DNA of 26,849 nt, taken from Candidatus Tayloriibacteriota bacterium (GTDB lineage: Bacteria > Patescibacteriota > Minisyncoccia > Phycocordibacterales > PALSA-1337). Both the position numbers and the translations under genes were made by a program. The stretch covers positions 1 to 26,849 of the forward strand of contig PMZP01000073.1 of the NCBI GenBank assembly GCA_003170325.1. Reading direction: 5' to 3'. This document shows, piece by piece, positions 1 through 6,684 of the stretch; position 1 is the first letter of the stretch, and each line of letters begins with the position of its first letter. The notes beneath the pieces are model-generated. The model did not search any database. It was not told the DNA's origin and saw nothing but the letters and a program-made list of their open reading frames with translations.

Positions 1-306
1 TAATTGCAAGTGTTTACATTTTAATAAAATACTATTCATGTCAGTGGAGCTTATTTCATTTGTTTTCTTTATGAACGCATAGAATATATGTGCCGCATTA
101 TTATGATAAACAAATACAAGTCTAATATTAACGGCTCCAGTAATCCTTAGCTCGAAAATTCCCGGCAGAATGTTCCGACTGAAGGGCATTCTTAGCATAT
201 GTCCATAGTCTTCCAACAGGCTTATACACCTGCGTACTCGAGGTTTTTGCATTGGTTCCAAGCCTGCTAGGAAGTCTTTGACGTCGTCATTGATTTTTAC
301 CTGCAT
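1..306 (-). CDS. RelE/HigB-type (Gp49-like) toxin, 3' end cut by window edge
   Basis: The minus strand is open from an ATG at 306 to the window edge, giving 102 residues without a stop; an in-frame TAG lies just upstream, so the start is bounded. The protein has the pattern of the phage-derived Gp49-like/HigB branch of RelE/ParE toxins: a helical N-terminus (residues 1-40), then PGIFELRI, an NIRLVFVY strand, an HIFYAFIKKT strand and a closing helix. In this family the strand motif E-L-R, the R-x-V/F-x-x strand and the F-x-K-K-T strand form the RNase fold that cleaves mRNA at the ribosome. The length suggests only a few residues are missing. A cognate XRE-type antitoxin usually follows such toxins and would lie outside the window, so pairing cannot be seen. 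It is transcribed away from the ribosomal operon. Family is fairly sure; activity is inferred. Confidence 0.7.
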   Translation of the reverse strand, partial: MQVKINDDVKDFLAGLEPMQKPRVRRCISLLEDYGHMLRMPFSRNILPGIFELRITGAVNIRLVFVYHNNAAHIFYAFIKKTNEISSTDMNSILLKCKHLQL

Positions 307-342
307 GTACGTAGCCTATCAAACCGAAATGAAGAACTGATG

Positions 343-394
343 AATAAAGGTTCAAAAAGGAATAAAGAAAGGTTAAAGATAGGATAAAGAAAGT
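343..394 (+). repeat. Purine-rich imperfect direct repeats
   Basis: Four to five degenerate units of about 11-12 nt with the core ATAAAGAAAGG (for example AATAAAGG, AATAAAGAAAGG, TTAAAGATAGG, ATAAAGAAAG) lie in tandem between the toxin start and the rpsS promoter. The top strand is almost only A and G. No gene fits here. It could be a spacer that expanded by slippage or an upstream promoter element; the sequence alone does not decide. Confidence 0.5.
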
Positions 395-440
395 CTCAAA
401 ATGGCATGAAGATTTGCCGGCACAACCTCATGGGGCGAAT

Positions 441-453
441 TGGTCTCAGACCA
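441..453. promoter_or_regulatory. 13-bp inverted repeat touching the rpsS -35 box (possible operator)
   Basis: TGGTCT-C-AGACCA is a perfect 6-bp inverted repeat with a 1-nt centre. It ends one base before the TTGACT -35 element. Position and symmetry suit binding of a dimeric regulator, but no regulator is known and the role is inferred. Confidence 0.4.
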
Positions 454-482
454 TTGACTTCAAACGACGGCTCTGTTAACAT
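454..482 (+). promoter_or_regulatory. Sigma-70-type promoter of the rpsS operon
   Basis: TTGACT at 454-459, a 17-nt spacer, and TAACAT at 477-482. A start near 489 would give a leader of about 105 nt before the rpsS ATG. This is the only good promoter upstream of rpsS and fits the absence of rplB and earlier S10-operon genes on this side. Confidence 0.6.
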
Positions 483-525
483 GCAACCACGCTCAGTTGA
501 GCCAATTTTCATCGTCGTTAGCACG

Positions 526-550
526 AATGGAAGATAGAGCTTCCATTTTT
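526..550 (+). terminator. Terminator-like hairpin in the rpsS leader (possible attenuator)
   Basis: AATGGAAG (526-533), a 6-nt loop and CTTCCATT (540-547) form a perfect 8-bp stem whose 3' side runs into five Ts. It lies between the promoter and the rpsS start, so it would act as an attenuator rather than an end-of-gene terminator. The stem is AT-rich at its base, so efficiency is uncertain. Confidence 0.45.
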
Positions 551-592
551 GTTTCTGAAGCGATGATTCAAGGGCAAAACGGCAACCAAACA

Positions 593-943
593 ATGTCTCG
601 ATCGCTCAAAAAAGGTCCATACGTGGACGAGAATCTCATGAAGAAGATCGCCGGGAAGAAGCCGGCGGCTTTGGGCACCATTAAGACCTGGGCCCGCCGC
701 TCGCAGATCTCTCCGGAAATGGTCGGTTTCACATTCGGCGTCCACAATGGCAAGATCCATGTGGACGTTTTCGTTACCGAAGATATGGTCGGGCACCGCC
801 TTGGTGAATTCTCGCCGACGCGCAAGTTCGTGCGCCATGGAGGCAAGATGCAGAAGGAGATCGAGATGAAGGCCAAGGAAGCCGAGATGGCCGCCGCCAA
901 ATCCGCTAAGGAAGCCGCTACGACCGCCGCGCCGAAGAAATAA
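593..943 (+). CDS. rpsS: 30S ribosomal protein S19
   Basis: S19 binds 16S rRNA in the head of the small subunit with S13. The protein begins MSRSLKKGPYVDENLMKK, the classic S19 N-terminus, and carries GHRLGEFSPTRKF followed by RHGGKM. An upstream in-frame ATG at 497 would add 32 residues without S19 similarity, so the start is placed at 593. The protein has 116 residues against about 92 in typical bacteria; the extra is a C-terminal Lys/Glu/Ala-rich tail, probably a flexible helix. No Shine-Dalgarno sequence precedes the start. It is the first gene of this operon segment; rplB, its normal upstream neighbour, is absent. Confidence 0.96.
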   Translation: MSRSLKKGPYVDENLMKKIAGKKPAALGTIKTWARRSQISPEMVGFTFGVHNGKIHVDVFVTEDMVGHRLGEFSPTRKFVRHGGKMQKEIEMKAKEAEMAAAKSAKEAATTAAPKK

Positions 944-954
944 TCTTTTCATAC

Positions 955-1350
955 ATGATAACCGCCTCGCTTAAAAATTACCGCATCTCTCCCCGCAAGG
1001 TCCGCTTGGTGGCTGACATGATCCGCGGAAAGAATGTCATGGATGCCAAGAACATCTTGAGCGCCGCATTGAAGAAGGCCAAAGGCCCTTTGAGTGACTT
1101 GCTAGATTCGGCTATCGCTAACGCTCTGCACAACCACAAGATAGAGAAGGAAAGCCTGTACGTGCAGGAGATCCGTGTCGACCAAGGCGTCACTTTGAAG
1201 CGCCATCGCCCGGTTTCCCGTGGTTCCGCCCACCCGATCAAGAAGAGGAGCAGCCATGTGAGCATTGTTTTAGCGCCGCGTACGCCGAAAGCTCCGAAGG
1301 TCGTAGCAGTGCCTAAGACCGCCGACAAGCCGGCCAAAGCCGCCAAATAA
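955..1350 (+). CDS. rplV: 50S ribosomal protein L22
   Basis: L22 lines the peptide exit tunnel and binds 23S rRNA. The 131-residue product starts MITASLKNYRISPRKVRLVA, contains the A-x-x-L-x-x-A-x-x-N-A helix region (DLLDSAIANALHNH) and the tunnel hairpin region near KRHRPVSRGSAHPIKKRSSH. A Lys/Ala/Pro-rich tail of about 20 residues follows the core. The gene starts 11 nt after the rpsS stop with no ribosome binding motif, and the next gene starts 5 nt after its stop. Confidence 0.96.
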   Translation: MITASLKNYRISPRKVRLVADMIRGKNVMDAKNILSAALKKAKGPLSDLLDSAIANALHNHKIEKESLYVQEIRVDQGVTLKRHRPVSRGSAHPIKKRSSHVSIVLAPRTPKAPKVVAVPKTADKPAKAAK

Positions 1351-1355
1351 TCATC

Positions 1356-2027
1356 ATGTCTCACACCGTCCATCCATATTCACATAGACTGGGAATCATC
1401 CGCGACTGGAAGAGCCGCTGGTTCTCTTCGGATAAGGCGTACCGCACGTCTTTGAAGGGGGACCTCTCCATCCGTGAATTCCTGCAGAAGGAATTGCGCG
1501 CCAACTACGTCGGCGGCATAGATATAGAGCGCAATCAGAAAGTCCTCCGCGTGATCATCAAGACTTCACGTCCGGGATTGCTCATCGGCAAGGCTGGCGA
1601 CGGCGTGGTCAAGCTCCGCGCCAAGATCCTGCGCCTTTTGCACGACGCCAAGGTCGACTTGGGCACCCAGGAGCTCAAAATAGACATCGAAGAAGTCCGC
1701 AGTCCCGAATCCAACGCCAGCATCGTCGGCATGATGGTGGCCGAATCTCTAGAGAAGCGTTTGCCGTTCCGCCGCGTCATGAAGCAGACCATCGAGAAAG
1801 TCATGGCCAATCGCGACGTCAAAGGCATCCGCATCCGCTTGGGAGGCCGCTTGGGCGGCGCCGAGATCGCCCGCTCCGAAGAGCTCAAGAAAGGTCAAAT
1901 ACCTTTGCAGACTCTGCGCGCCGACATCGATTTCGCTCGTGAGAAGGCGCACATGACCTACGGAGATATCGGCATCAAGGTCTGGATCTACAAGGGTGAG
2001 ATCTTCAAAAAAGACCAGGCTAAATAA
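1356..2027 (+). CDS. rpsC: 30S ribosomal protein S3
   Basis: S3 forms part of the mRNA entry channel of the 30S subunit. The 223-residue product has the N-terminal part ending in IREFLQKEL, a KH domain with IGKAGDGV (GxxG loop) at about residues 74-81, and the C-terminal S3 domain with GIRIRLGGRLGGAEIAR and a closing segment TYGDIGIKVWIYKGE. Length is normal. It starts 5 nt after rplV; the start context AATCATCATG has no Shine-Dalgarno motif. Confidence 0.97.
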   Translation: MSHTVHPYSHRLGIIRDWKSRWFSSDKAYRTSLKGDLSIREFLQKELRANYVGGIDIERNQKVLRVIIKTSRPGLLIGKAGDGVVKLRAKILRLLHDAKVDLGTQELKIDIEEVRSPESNASIVGMMVAESLEKRLPFRRVMKQTIEKVMANRDVKGIRIRLGGRLGGAEIARSEELKKGQIPLQTLRADIDFAREKAHMTYGDIGIKVWIYKGEIFKKDQAK

Positions 2028-2069
2028 CCATCAAGCACATTCCAACGCCGAGATTTTTAATAAAATACC

Positions 2070-2492
2070 ATGTTATTCCCCAAAAAAGTAAAACATCGCA
2101 AGTGGTTCACTATGCGCACGCACCCGGAGAAGGAGGCGGCTCACGTAGAGACGCGCGGCATCGACCTGGCCTTCGGTTCTTTTGGTTTGAAAGCCATGAA
2201 GTACGCTCGCATCACTTCCAACCAGATCGAAGCGGCTCGTAAAGTCATGTCCCGTTACGCCTCGAAGTCCGGCAAAGTCTGGATCCGCATCTTCCCCGAT
2301 CACCCATTCACGCAGAAGCCTGCCGAAGTAAAGATGGGAAAGGGTAAGGGTGATCCAGTAGGATTCATCGCCGAGGTCAAGCCTGGCCGCATCCTCTTCG
2401 AGATCGATGGCGTCGAACCGACCATCGCCCATGAAGCTTTGCGCAAAGCAGGGACAAAGTTGCCGGTCAAGAGCAGGGTGGTCAGCAGGTAG
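2070..2492 (+). CDS. rplP: 50S ribosomal protein L16
   Basis: L16 helps organise the A-site region of 23S rRNA and aids tRNA positioning. The 140-residue product starts MLFPKKVKHRKWF and carries the conserved R-x-x-I/F-P-x-x-P-x-T-x-K-P segment (RIFPDHPFTQKPAEVKMGKG) and the end pattern EALRKAGTKLPVKSRVV. Length is normal. It ends the first operon block: downstream, fic approaches on the opposite strand only 20 nt away, and the next ribosomal gene (rpmC) is about 2 kb further on. Confidence 0.97.
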   Translation: MLFPKKVKHRKWFTMRTHPEKEAAHVETRGIDLAFGSFGLKAMKYARITSNQIEAARKVMSRYASKSGKVWIRIFPDHPFTQKPAEVKMGKGKGDPVGFIAEVKPGRILFEIDGVEPTIAHEALRKAGTKLPVKSRVVSR

Positions 2493-2512
2493 GGCAGAGA
2501 CTGATAGCTGTT

Positions 2513-3499
2513 TTATTGCCGATTTTCTTCTAATCTTTTAAGTATCTCTTTTATAAAATAGTCTCGCAGATCCATGGATCCGTCGAGATTTTTGTACTCG
2601 TGAGGGACGATGAATGAATCAATGAGAATTTCGACTTCTTCTTTCTTGAGTTGATAGTAATTATTGATAATCTCGTCCCAGTCACTCTCAGGCAACTCTT
2701 TTTCCATTTTGAGCGGAGATAAAGCGATGCCGCTCGGCGTTTCCATAGTTACCCTGGAAAGAAGATCTTTTTTCTTCAGGTACTCGTAAGAACTTACGAA
2801 GCAATACGGTTGGTCTATTTTTCGTATCTTCATGAACTGCATCGCCTTTGGCGAGGTTGGTTCTTCAATGCTTGCGAAGAGATGGCCAAAGCCTTCGGGG
2901 AATATTGGCGAGTATTGCTTATCGTCCTCAAATTGTATCCCATGTCTCATAAGTATGATTTTCTCTATATCGACTCTTACAAGGCCTGGATTGATATCAG
3001 ATGTGTTATACCTACCCTCATAGCCAACTGCTAATCGCAGATTGCGTTCGAACTCCTCTTCATTTTTTGATTGCAGTAACGTATGCATGATTCTGCTTGT
3101 CCTTCCGTTTCCGTCTGCAAAAAGGTGCACCGCATTTATAACAGCCGGAAGCATATAAGCCTCATCACCTGGTTGAATCTTATCTAAAGAATCAAACGCA
3201 TCTTCTAGGATTTCTTCTTTTTGTTCATGCATTGGCACTAAAGCCTCATCGAATCCGCTTAAATAAACGGTGTTACCGTCTGTCGATCGTCCGCTGATTG
3301 GGATATCTCGAGCGATTCCGTTGATTCTTATCAGAAATTCCTTGAAATTTTCAAAAGATAACTCGTTCTTTAGTTCCGGATCATGCAGCAGTTTCTGAGT
3401 ATATTCAAATGCATGGATTTTATTAAGGAAATCGATGATCTTATCTGCTTGTTTTTCGCGCAGCTCTTTCTCGTTGATTTCTACTGAGGCTTCGTTCAT
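2513..3499 (-). CDS. Fic-domain protein (probable AMP/NMP transferase)
   Basis: Fic enzymes move AMP or another nucleotide part onto hydroxyl groups of target proteins; some are toxins. The 328-residue product has the Fic motif HLFADGNGRTSR at residues 125-136: His125 is the catalytic base, Asp129 would hold metal, and the GNGR loop binds phosphate. A helical region precedes it; the C-terminal 190 residues match no family I can name. No clear inhibitory S/T-x-x-x-E-G/N helix is seen, so self-inhibition is uncertain. The gene lies antisense, tail to tail with rplP and head to head with a DUF3800 gene, inside a ribosomal protein operon. Its base composition is more AT-rich than the flanking genes, suggesting transfer. 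Target unknown. Confidence 0.85.
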   Translation of the reverse strand: MNEASVEINEKELREKQADKIIDFLNKIHAFEYTQKLLHDPELKNELSFENFKEFLIRINGIARDIPISGRSTDGNTVYLSGFDEALVPMHEQKEEILEDAFDSLDKIQPGDEAYMLPAVINAVHLFADGNGRTSRIMHTLLQSKNEEEFERNLRLAVGYEGRYNTSDINPGLVRVDIEKIILMRHGIQFEDDKQYSPIFPEGFGHLFASIEEPTSPKAMQFMKIRKIDQPYCFVSSYEYLKKKDLLSRVTMETPSGIALSPLKMEKELPESDWDEIINNYYQLKKEEVEILIDSFIVPHEYKNLDGSMDLRDYFIKEILKRLEENRQ

Positions 3500-3506
3500 T
3501 ACGAAA

Positions 3507-3512
3507 AGTATA
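3507..3512 (-). promoter_or_regulatory. -10 box directly upstream of the fic gene
   Basis: TATACT on the minus strand ends 7 nt before the fic ATG, so a transcript would start at or next to the start codon. No convincing -35 box is seen at 16-18 nt. Confidence 0.4.
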
Positions 3513-3539
3513 ACAAATTACAATTGAAAGCGCAGTTGC

Positions 3540-3567
3540 TTGCATTTCCACTTTCTCTTGATACAAT
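3540..3567 (+). promoter_or_regulatory. Promoter towards the DUF3800 gene
   Basis: TTGCAT (3540-3545), 16-nt spacer, TACAAT (3562-3567). Predicted start is near 3574, which places the following hairpin and T-tract inside the transcript and before the DUF3800 start codon. Confidence 0.55.
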
Positions 3568-3581
3568 TCATCTGTAACCTC

Positions 3582-3612
3582 GGCCGCTCGGCCAACCCGT
3601 TCGGCCTTTTTT
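3582..3612 (+). terminator. GC-rich hairpin plus T-tract before the DUF3800 gene
   Basis: GGCCG at 3582-3586 can pair with CGGCC at 3602-3606, followed by six Ts. The region between contains further GGCC repeats that allow alternative pairings. It lies after the promoter and before the gene, so it is either an attenuator or the end of a short RNA of about 40 nt. Confidence 0.45.
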
Positions 3613-3643
3613 GTTTACCGGAATCAGTGCGTTTCTAACATTC

Positions 3644-4327
3644 ATGGCGTACATATTTATCGACGAAAGCGGGGATTTGGGATTCGATTTCAGGAAGAGA
3701 AAGACTTCTAGGTATTTTGTAATGGCCATGCTTTATTCCGAAAGGAAGGAACCGATTGAAAGGATAGTGAGAAAAATATTTCGTGAATTCAGACAAACTG
3801 GAAGAAAACGCTCGGGCGAATTACACGCTTTTAGAGAATCAGATCAAACACGTCGCAAAGTATTCAATTTAATAAATCGGTTAGATGTATCAGTGTTCAA
3901 TATATGCGTTGATAAAAAGAAGATCCGTAATGAAATGCGAAAGGACGTGCATCATTTATATAACAATATCGCACTCCAACTGCTCGAAAAAGTCATCGTG
4001 GCGCAAAAGATTTTGGCTGGTGAAAAGGCCTTTGTAATTGCCGATAGGCATGAAACAAGTCGCGAGATAAATACGAAGTTCGTCGATTGTCTCAAAAGTT
4101 ACTCTGAATCGATGTTTAATGTCAAAATACACATTGATGTGCGACCATCTTACACGGAGAAAGGTCTGCAAATAGCTGATTTTATCAGTTGGGCGAGTTA
4201 TCAAAAGTACGAGAATGAAAATGATGAATTTTTCGTAATGATTCGAGAAAAGATAATATACGAAGGTGCGTTGAACGATTTAAGAAATCCAGCCATGCAA
4301 AACCCCATGAGCCTTAACACGTGGTGA
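3644..4327 (+). CDS. DUF3800 family protein
   Basis: DUF3800 proteins are of unknown function; the family is marked by an N-terminal Asp-Glu pair and a C-terminal Q-x-x-D motif. The 227-residue product starts MAYIFIDESGDLGF (Asp7, Glu8, Asp11), has another acidic cluster VIADRHET (Asp134) and ends its core with QIADFISWA (Gln176, Asp179). The spacing of acids on strands suggests a nuclease-like RNase H fold, which is inference. The start at 3644 is chosen because the IFIDESGDLG strand normally opens the protein; an in-frame ATG at 3611 adds 11 unrelated residues and sits in the T-tract of the upstream hairpin. It is divergent from fic and AT-rich, and together they form an insertion between rplP and rpmC. 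Confidence 0.82.
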   Translation: MAYIFIDESGDLGFDFRKRKTSRYFVMAMLYSERKEPIERIVRKIFREFRQTGRKRSGELHAFRESDQTRRKVFNLINRLDVSVFNICVDKKKIRNEMRKDVHHLYNNIALQLLEKVIVAQKILAGEKAFVIADRHETSREINTKFVDCLKSYSESMFNVKIHIDVRPSYTEKGLQIADFISWASYQKYENENDEFFVMIREKIIYEGALNDLRNPAMQNPMSLNTW

Positions 4328-4389
4328 ACCTTACGGAGCGCCGGGCGCATGGGGATTTATATTGCTTAACAATAATCATAGGCCTTTCA

Positions 4390-4418
4390 TTGACTTTGTC
4401 AAGTTGCTTTGGTACGAT
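4390..4418 (+). promoter_or_regulatory. Restart promoter for the rpmC-rplE block, overlapping a palindrome
   Basis: TTGACT (4390-4395), 17-nt spacer, TACGAT (4413-4418). The -35 box is part of a perfect inverted repeat TTGAC-TTT-GTCAA (4390-4402). It lies 48 nt upstream of rpmC, in the gap left after the DUF3800 gene, and would restore transcription of the split operon. The rest of the 4328-4466 gap holds only a short GCGCC-G-GGCGC inverted repeat at 4338-4348. Confidence 0.6.
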
Positions 4419-4466
4419 GGCCACGCAGCTCTCCGGAGCCTTTTATATTCTTTTTACGTCATCGCC

Positions 4467-4664
4467 ATGAAAATGAAAGAAATCACAAATAAGACCCAGG
4501 CCGACCTAACGAAGCTCTTGAATGAGAAGCGCGAGGCTCTGCGCGTCTTCCGATTTGGAGCCGCCGGCGCCAAGACCAAGAACGTCAAAGAGGGGAGCAC
4601 GGTCCGCAAAGATATCGCCCGCATAATGACAGCCATGAACGCATTGGCATCAAAAAGCCGCTAA
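4467..4664 (+). CDS. rpmC: 50S ribosomal protein L29
   Basis: L29 lies near the exit tunnel and helps bind SRP and trigger factor. The 65-residue product (MKMKEITNKTQADLTKLLNE) shows the two-helix L29 layout with the family pattern L-x-x-x-R-F-x-x-A-x-x-x-x-x-x-x-x-x-x-R-K-D-I-A-R-I-x-T (FRFGAAGAKTKNVKEGSTVRKDIARI split over two helices). ATGs at 4467 and 4473 are both possible; longer upstream extension would run through the promoter. It is the first gene after the fic/DUF3800 interruption. Confidence 0.92.
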   Translation: MKMKEITNKTQADLTKLLNEKREALRVFRFGAAGAKTKNVKEGSTVRKDIARIMTAMNALASKSR

Positions 4665-4706
4665 TTCTGGACTTTTCTCGTTGATTCAAGTAATATCGAA
4701 ACTCAG

Positions 4707-5024
4707 ATGCCAACCACCAAAACAGCCGAAAAGAACATGAGCGCCAACGCCAATCCTCCGGCCATGGCCGCCAAGCAAGACGCCAAGACGGCAACAGCAA
4801 AGCCCCAGACATTTTCCGGTGTGGTCGTTTCCGACAAGATGAAAGACACCTGTGTGGTCTTGATCGCGCGCTATGTGAAGCACAAGAAGTATCACAAGTT
4901 CATGAACCTGCGGACCAGGCTCCAGGCGCACGATCCAGGCAATACCAAGAAGATCGGAGACAAGGCCACCATCGAAGCCTGCAGGCCGATTTCAAGGAAT
5001 AAGGCATTTAAAGTAATCGCATAA
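4707..5024 (+). CDS. rpsQ: 30S ribosomal protein S17
   Basis: S17 is a primary 16S rRNA binder with an OB fold. Residues 37 onward carry the core: FSGVVVSDKMKDTCVV, then Y-V-K-H-K-K-Y-H-K-F-M and the closing GDKATIEACRPISRNKAF. The 105-residue product has an N-terminal extension of about 35 Ala/Lys/Thr-rich residues; internal ATGs at codons 11 and 20 could give shorter forms. It lies 42 nt after rpmC and ends 1 nt before rplN. Confidence 0.94.
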   Translation: MPTTKTAEKNMSANANPPAMAAKQDAKTATAKPQTFSGVVVSDKMKDTCVVLIARYVKHKKYHKFMNLRTRLQAHDPGNTKKIGDKATIEACRPISRNKAFKVIA

Positions 5025-5025
5025 C

Positions 5026-5397
5026 ATGATCCAACCACGCTCAATAGTCAAAATAGCAGACAATTCCGGCGCCAAGATCGGACGCGTCTTCAAGGTGCTC
5101 GGCGCGACCAGGAAGCGCTATGCGGAATTGGGCGAGGTCGTGGTGCTCTCGGTTCAGAAAGCCGAGCCGCGCAAGGCTGTCAAAAAGAAAGACATCCTTC
5201 ATGCCGTAGTCGTCCGCCAGACCAAGCCGGTGCGCCGTAAGGACGGATCGTACGTCCGCTTCGACGAGAACGCCGTGGTCATCATCGAGAAGGACAAGAA
5301 GGAGCCCATTGCTGGCCGTATCTTCGGTCCGATTCCTCGTGAAGTCGGTGAAGCCGGATTCAAGACTATCGCATCGCGCGCCCCAGAAATCGTTTAG
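5026..5397 (+). CDS. rplN: 50S ribosomal protein L14
   Basis: L14 binds 23S rRNA and forms an intersubunit bridge. The 123-residue product starts MIQPRSIVKIADNSGAKIGR and contains AVVVRQTKPVRRKDGSYVRF and AGRIFGPIPREV, all hallmarks. Length is standard. It starts one base after the rpsQ stop, so the two are probably translationally linked. Confidence 0.97.
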   Translation: MIQPRSIVKIADNSGAKIGRVFKVLGATRKRYAELGEVVVLSVQKAEPRKAVKKKDILHAVVVRQTKPVRRKDGSYVRFDENAVVIIEKDKKEPIAGRIFGPIPREVGEAGFKTIASRAPEIV

Positions 5398-5421
5398 ATT
5401 TGAGATTTGATTTTTAAGATT
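5397..5421 (+). repeat. Intergenic spacer repeat, copy A (rplN-rplX)
   Basis: A 25-nt AT-rich unit built on GATTTGA steps and ending TTTAAGATT. It matches the rpsE-rplO spacer at 9006-9030 at 23 of 25 positions. In both cases it begins at the upstream stop codon or directly after it and fills most of the gap before the next ATG. Confidence 0.6.
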
Positions 5422-5433
5422 TAACATATCAAC

Positions 5434-5652
5434 ATGCACGTAAAAAAAGGCGACACAGTCAAAATACTTTCAGGCGACGACAAGGGTAAGACGGGTAAGA
5501 TCGTCAAGGCATTTCCGGCAGAGAACAAAGTCGTCATCGATGGCATGAATATGATCAAAAAGCATCAGCGCGCCACCCGCGAAGGCCAGAAGGGACAGGT
5601 CGTCGAGAGAGCGATGCCGATGCACGCGTCCAAGGTTGCAAAAATCGAATAA
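5434..5652 (+). CDS. rplX: 50S ribosomal protein L24
   Basis: L24 starts assembly of the large subunit. The 72-residue product begins MHVKKGDTVKILSGDDKGKT, a KOW motif, and continues with VVIDGMNMIKKHQ, the usual L24 pattern. It is shorter than the roughly 100 residues of E. coli L24, keeping the KOW core and a brief C-terminus (PMHASKVAKIE). It starts after the 25-nt repeat spacer and is followed 5 nt later by rplE. Confidence 0.95.
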   Translation: MHVKKGDTVKILSGDDKGKTGKIVKAFPAENKVVIDGMNMIKKHQRATREGQKGQVVERAMPMHASKVAKIE

Positions 5653-5657
5653 ATAAC

Positions 5658-6212
5658 ATGGCTTACAAAACCGTTTCAGAATTAACTAAAGACTCCTACG
5701 CCGCATTGAAGGCTCCTTTGAACATGGTGAATCCCATGCAGACTCCGCGGCTCACCAAAGTCGTCATTTCCAGTGGCTTTGGTTCAGTCAAAGACAAGAA
5801 GAAGATCGAGCTCATCGCCGATCGCCTGGCCAAGATCACCGGCCAGAAGCCGGCTACCAAAGTGACCAAGAAGGCCATCGCCACCTTCAAGACTCGTCTG
5901 GGTGACCCGGTCGGATACCAGATCACTCTTCGCGGCAAACGTATGAGCGAATTTCTCGACCGTCTCATCCATGTAGCTCTGCCCCGCACCAAGGACTTCC
6001 GCGGGCTTTCTAGGGACTCCGTGGACGCTATGGGCAACTATACTCTCGGCATCAAGGAGCACACCATCTTCCCGGAGACTTCCGACGAAGACTTGAAGGA
6101 TGTCTTTGGATTCGCCATCACTATCGTCACCACTTCTAATGACAAGAAAGCTACACTAGCATTCCTCGAACATCTGGGATTGCCGCTCAAAAGGGAAGAG
6201 GCCAAGAAATAG
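5658..6212 (+). CDS. rplE: 50S ribosomal protein L5
   Basis: L5 binds 5S rRNA in the central protuberance. The 184-residue product has the family pattern: NPMQTPRLTKVVISSGFG, the TGQKPATKVTKKAIATFK region, RLGDPVGYQITLRG, LPRTKDFRGLSRDS and a final ITIVTT strand. Length is close to the usual 179. It ends the second block: a 504-nt stretch with a terminator and a new promoter separates it from rpsN. Confidence 0.97.
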   Translation: MAYKTVSELTKDSYAALKAPLNMVNPMQTPRLTKVVISSGFGSVKDKKKIELIADRLAKITGQKPATKVTKKAIATFKTRLGDPVGYQITLRGKRMSEFLDRLIHVALPRTKDFRGLSRDSVDAMGNYTLGIKEHTIFPETSDEDLKDVFGFAITIVTTSNDKKATLAFLEHLGLPLKREEAKK

Positions 6213-6308
6213 TGTCGAAAAGGTTCTATGGACTTTTAAGTTTGGATGTGGCATGTTTGAACAAACCTGAAGTAGCACAAACAAACCAAAACCAAAGGAA
6301 GACCCACT

Positions 6309-6524
6309 ATGGAAGCAAGATTCTGCTTGAGATCCGGAAATTGCCGGAACTTCACACCTGCAGTTTTAACCGGTATGAGTCCGAGCTCAATACAATCGCC
6401 AACGTCGATCGTCGAGGAGCCGAGTTGGCAAGATGCCCCTTCCCGTTCTGATTTCGAGCGGCTGGGGGTTTCATGGGATTCCCATCCGGCCTACAATCCT
6501 GAACTGTGGCAGGAACGGGACTAG
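6309..6524 (+). CDS. Possible small hypothetical protein between rplE and rpsN
   Basis: An open frame of 71 residues starts MEARFCLRSGNCRNF, has two cysteines (6 and 12) and an acidic, Trp-containing C-terminus (HPAYNPELWQERD). An AAGGAAG purine run 9-10 nt before the ATG is the only Shine-Dalgarno-like feature in this operon. The frame is closed 22 nt before a strong terminator, as a real gene would be. I do not recognise the family. A second open frame starting GTG at 6212 overlaps it, and it may be that neither is translated. The rest of 6213-6716 holds no other candidate gene. Confidence 0.35.
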   Translation: MEARFCLRSGNCRNFTPAVLTGMSPSSIQSPTSIVEEPSWQDAPSRSDFERLGVSWDSHPAYNPELWQERD

Positions 6525-6546
6525 GAATGGTGCAATACGAGTTCAT

Positions 6547-6576
6547 GCCGCGGTTTCAAATCGCGGCTTGTTTTTT
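6547..6576 (+). terminator. Rho-independent terminator between rplE and rpsN
   Basis: GCCGCG (6547-6552), a 9-nt loop and CGCGGC (6562-6567), followed by TTGTTTTTT. This is a strong intrinsic terminator inside the ribosomal operon, ending transcripts from rplE and the possible small gene. Confidence 0.8.
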
Positions 6577-6684
6577 ATCCGGTCTTTTGCTACTATCCTA
6601 CTACCTTTAAATACCCTGCAAAACGGGGATATGAATGAGGAAATAGCGATTGGAAGCCCGATCTCCCTTTGAATCCCACTAGGA

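Noticed and set aside
497..592. N-terminally extended S19 from ATG 497
   Set aside because: The extra 32 residues do not resemble S19 and run through the leader hairpin; MSRSLKKGPY at 593 is the standard start.
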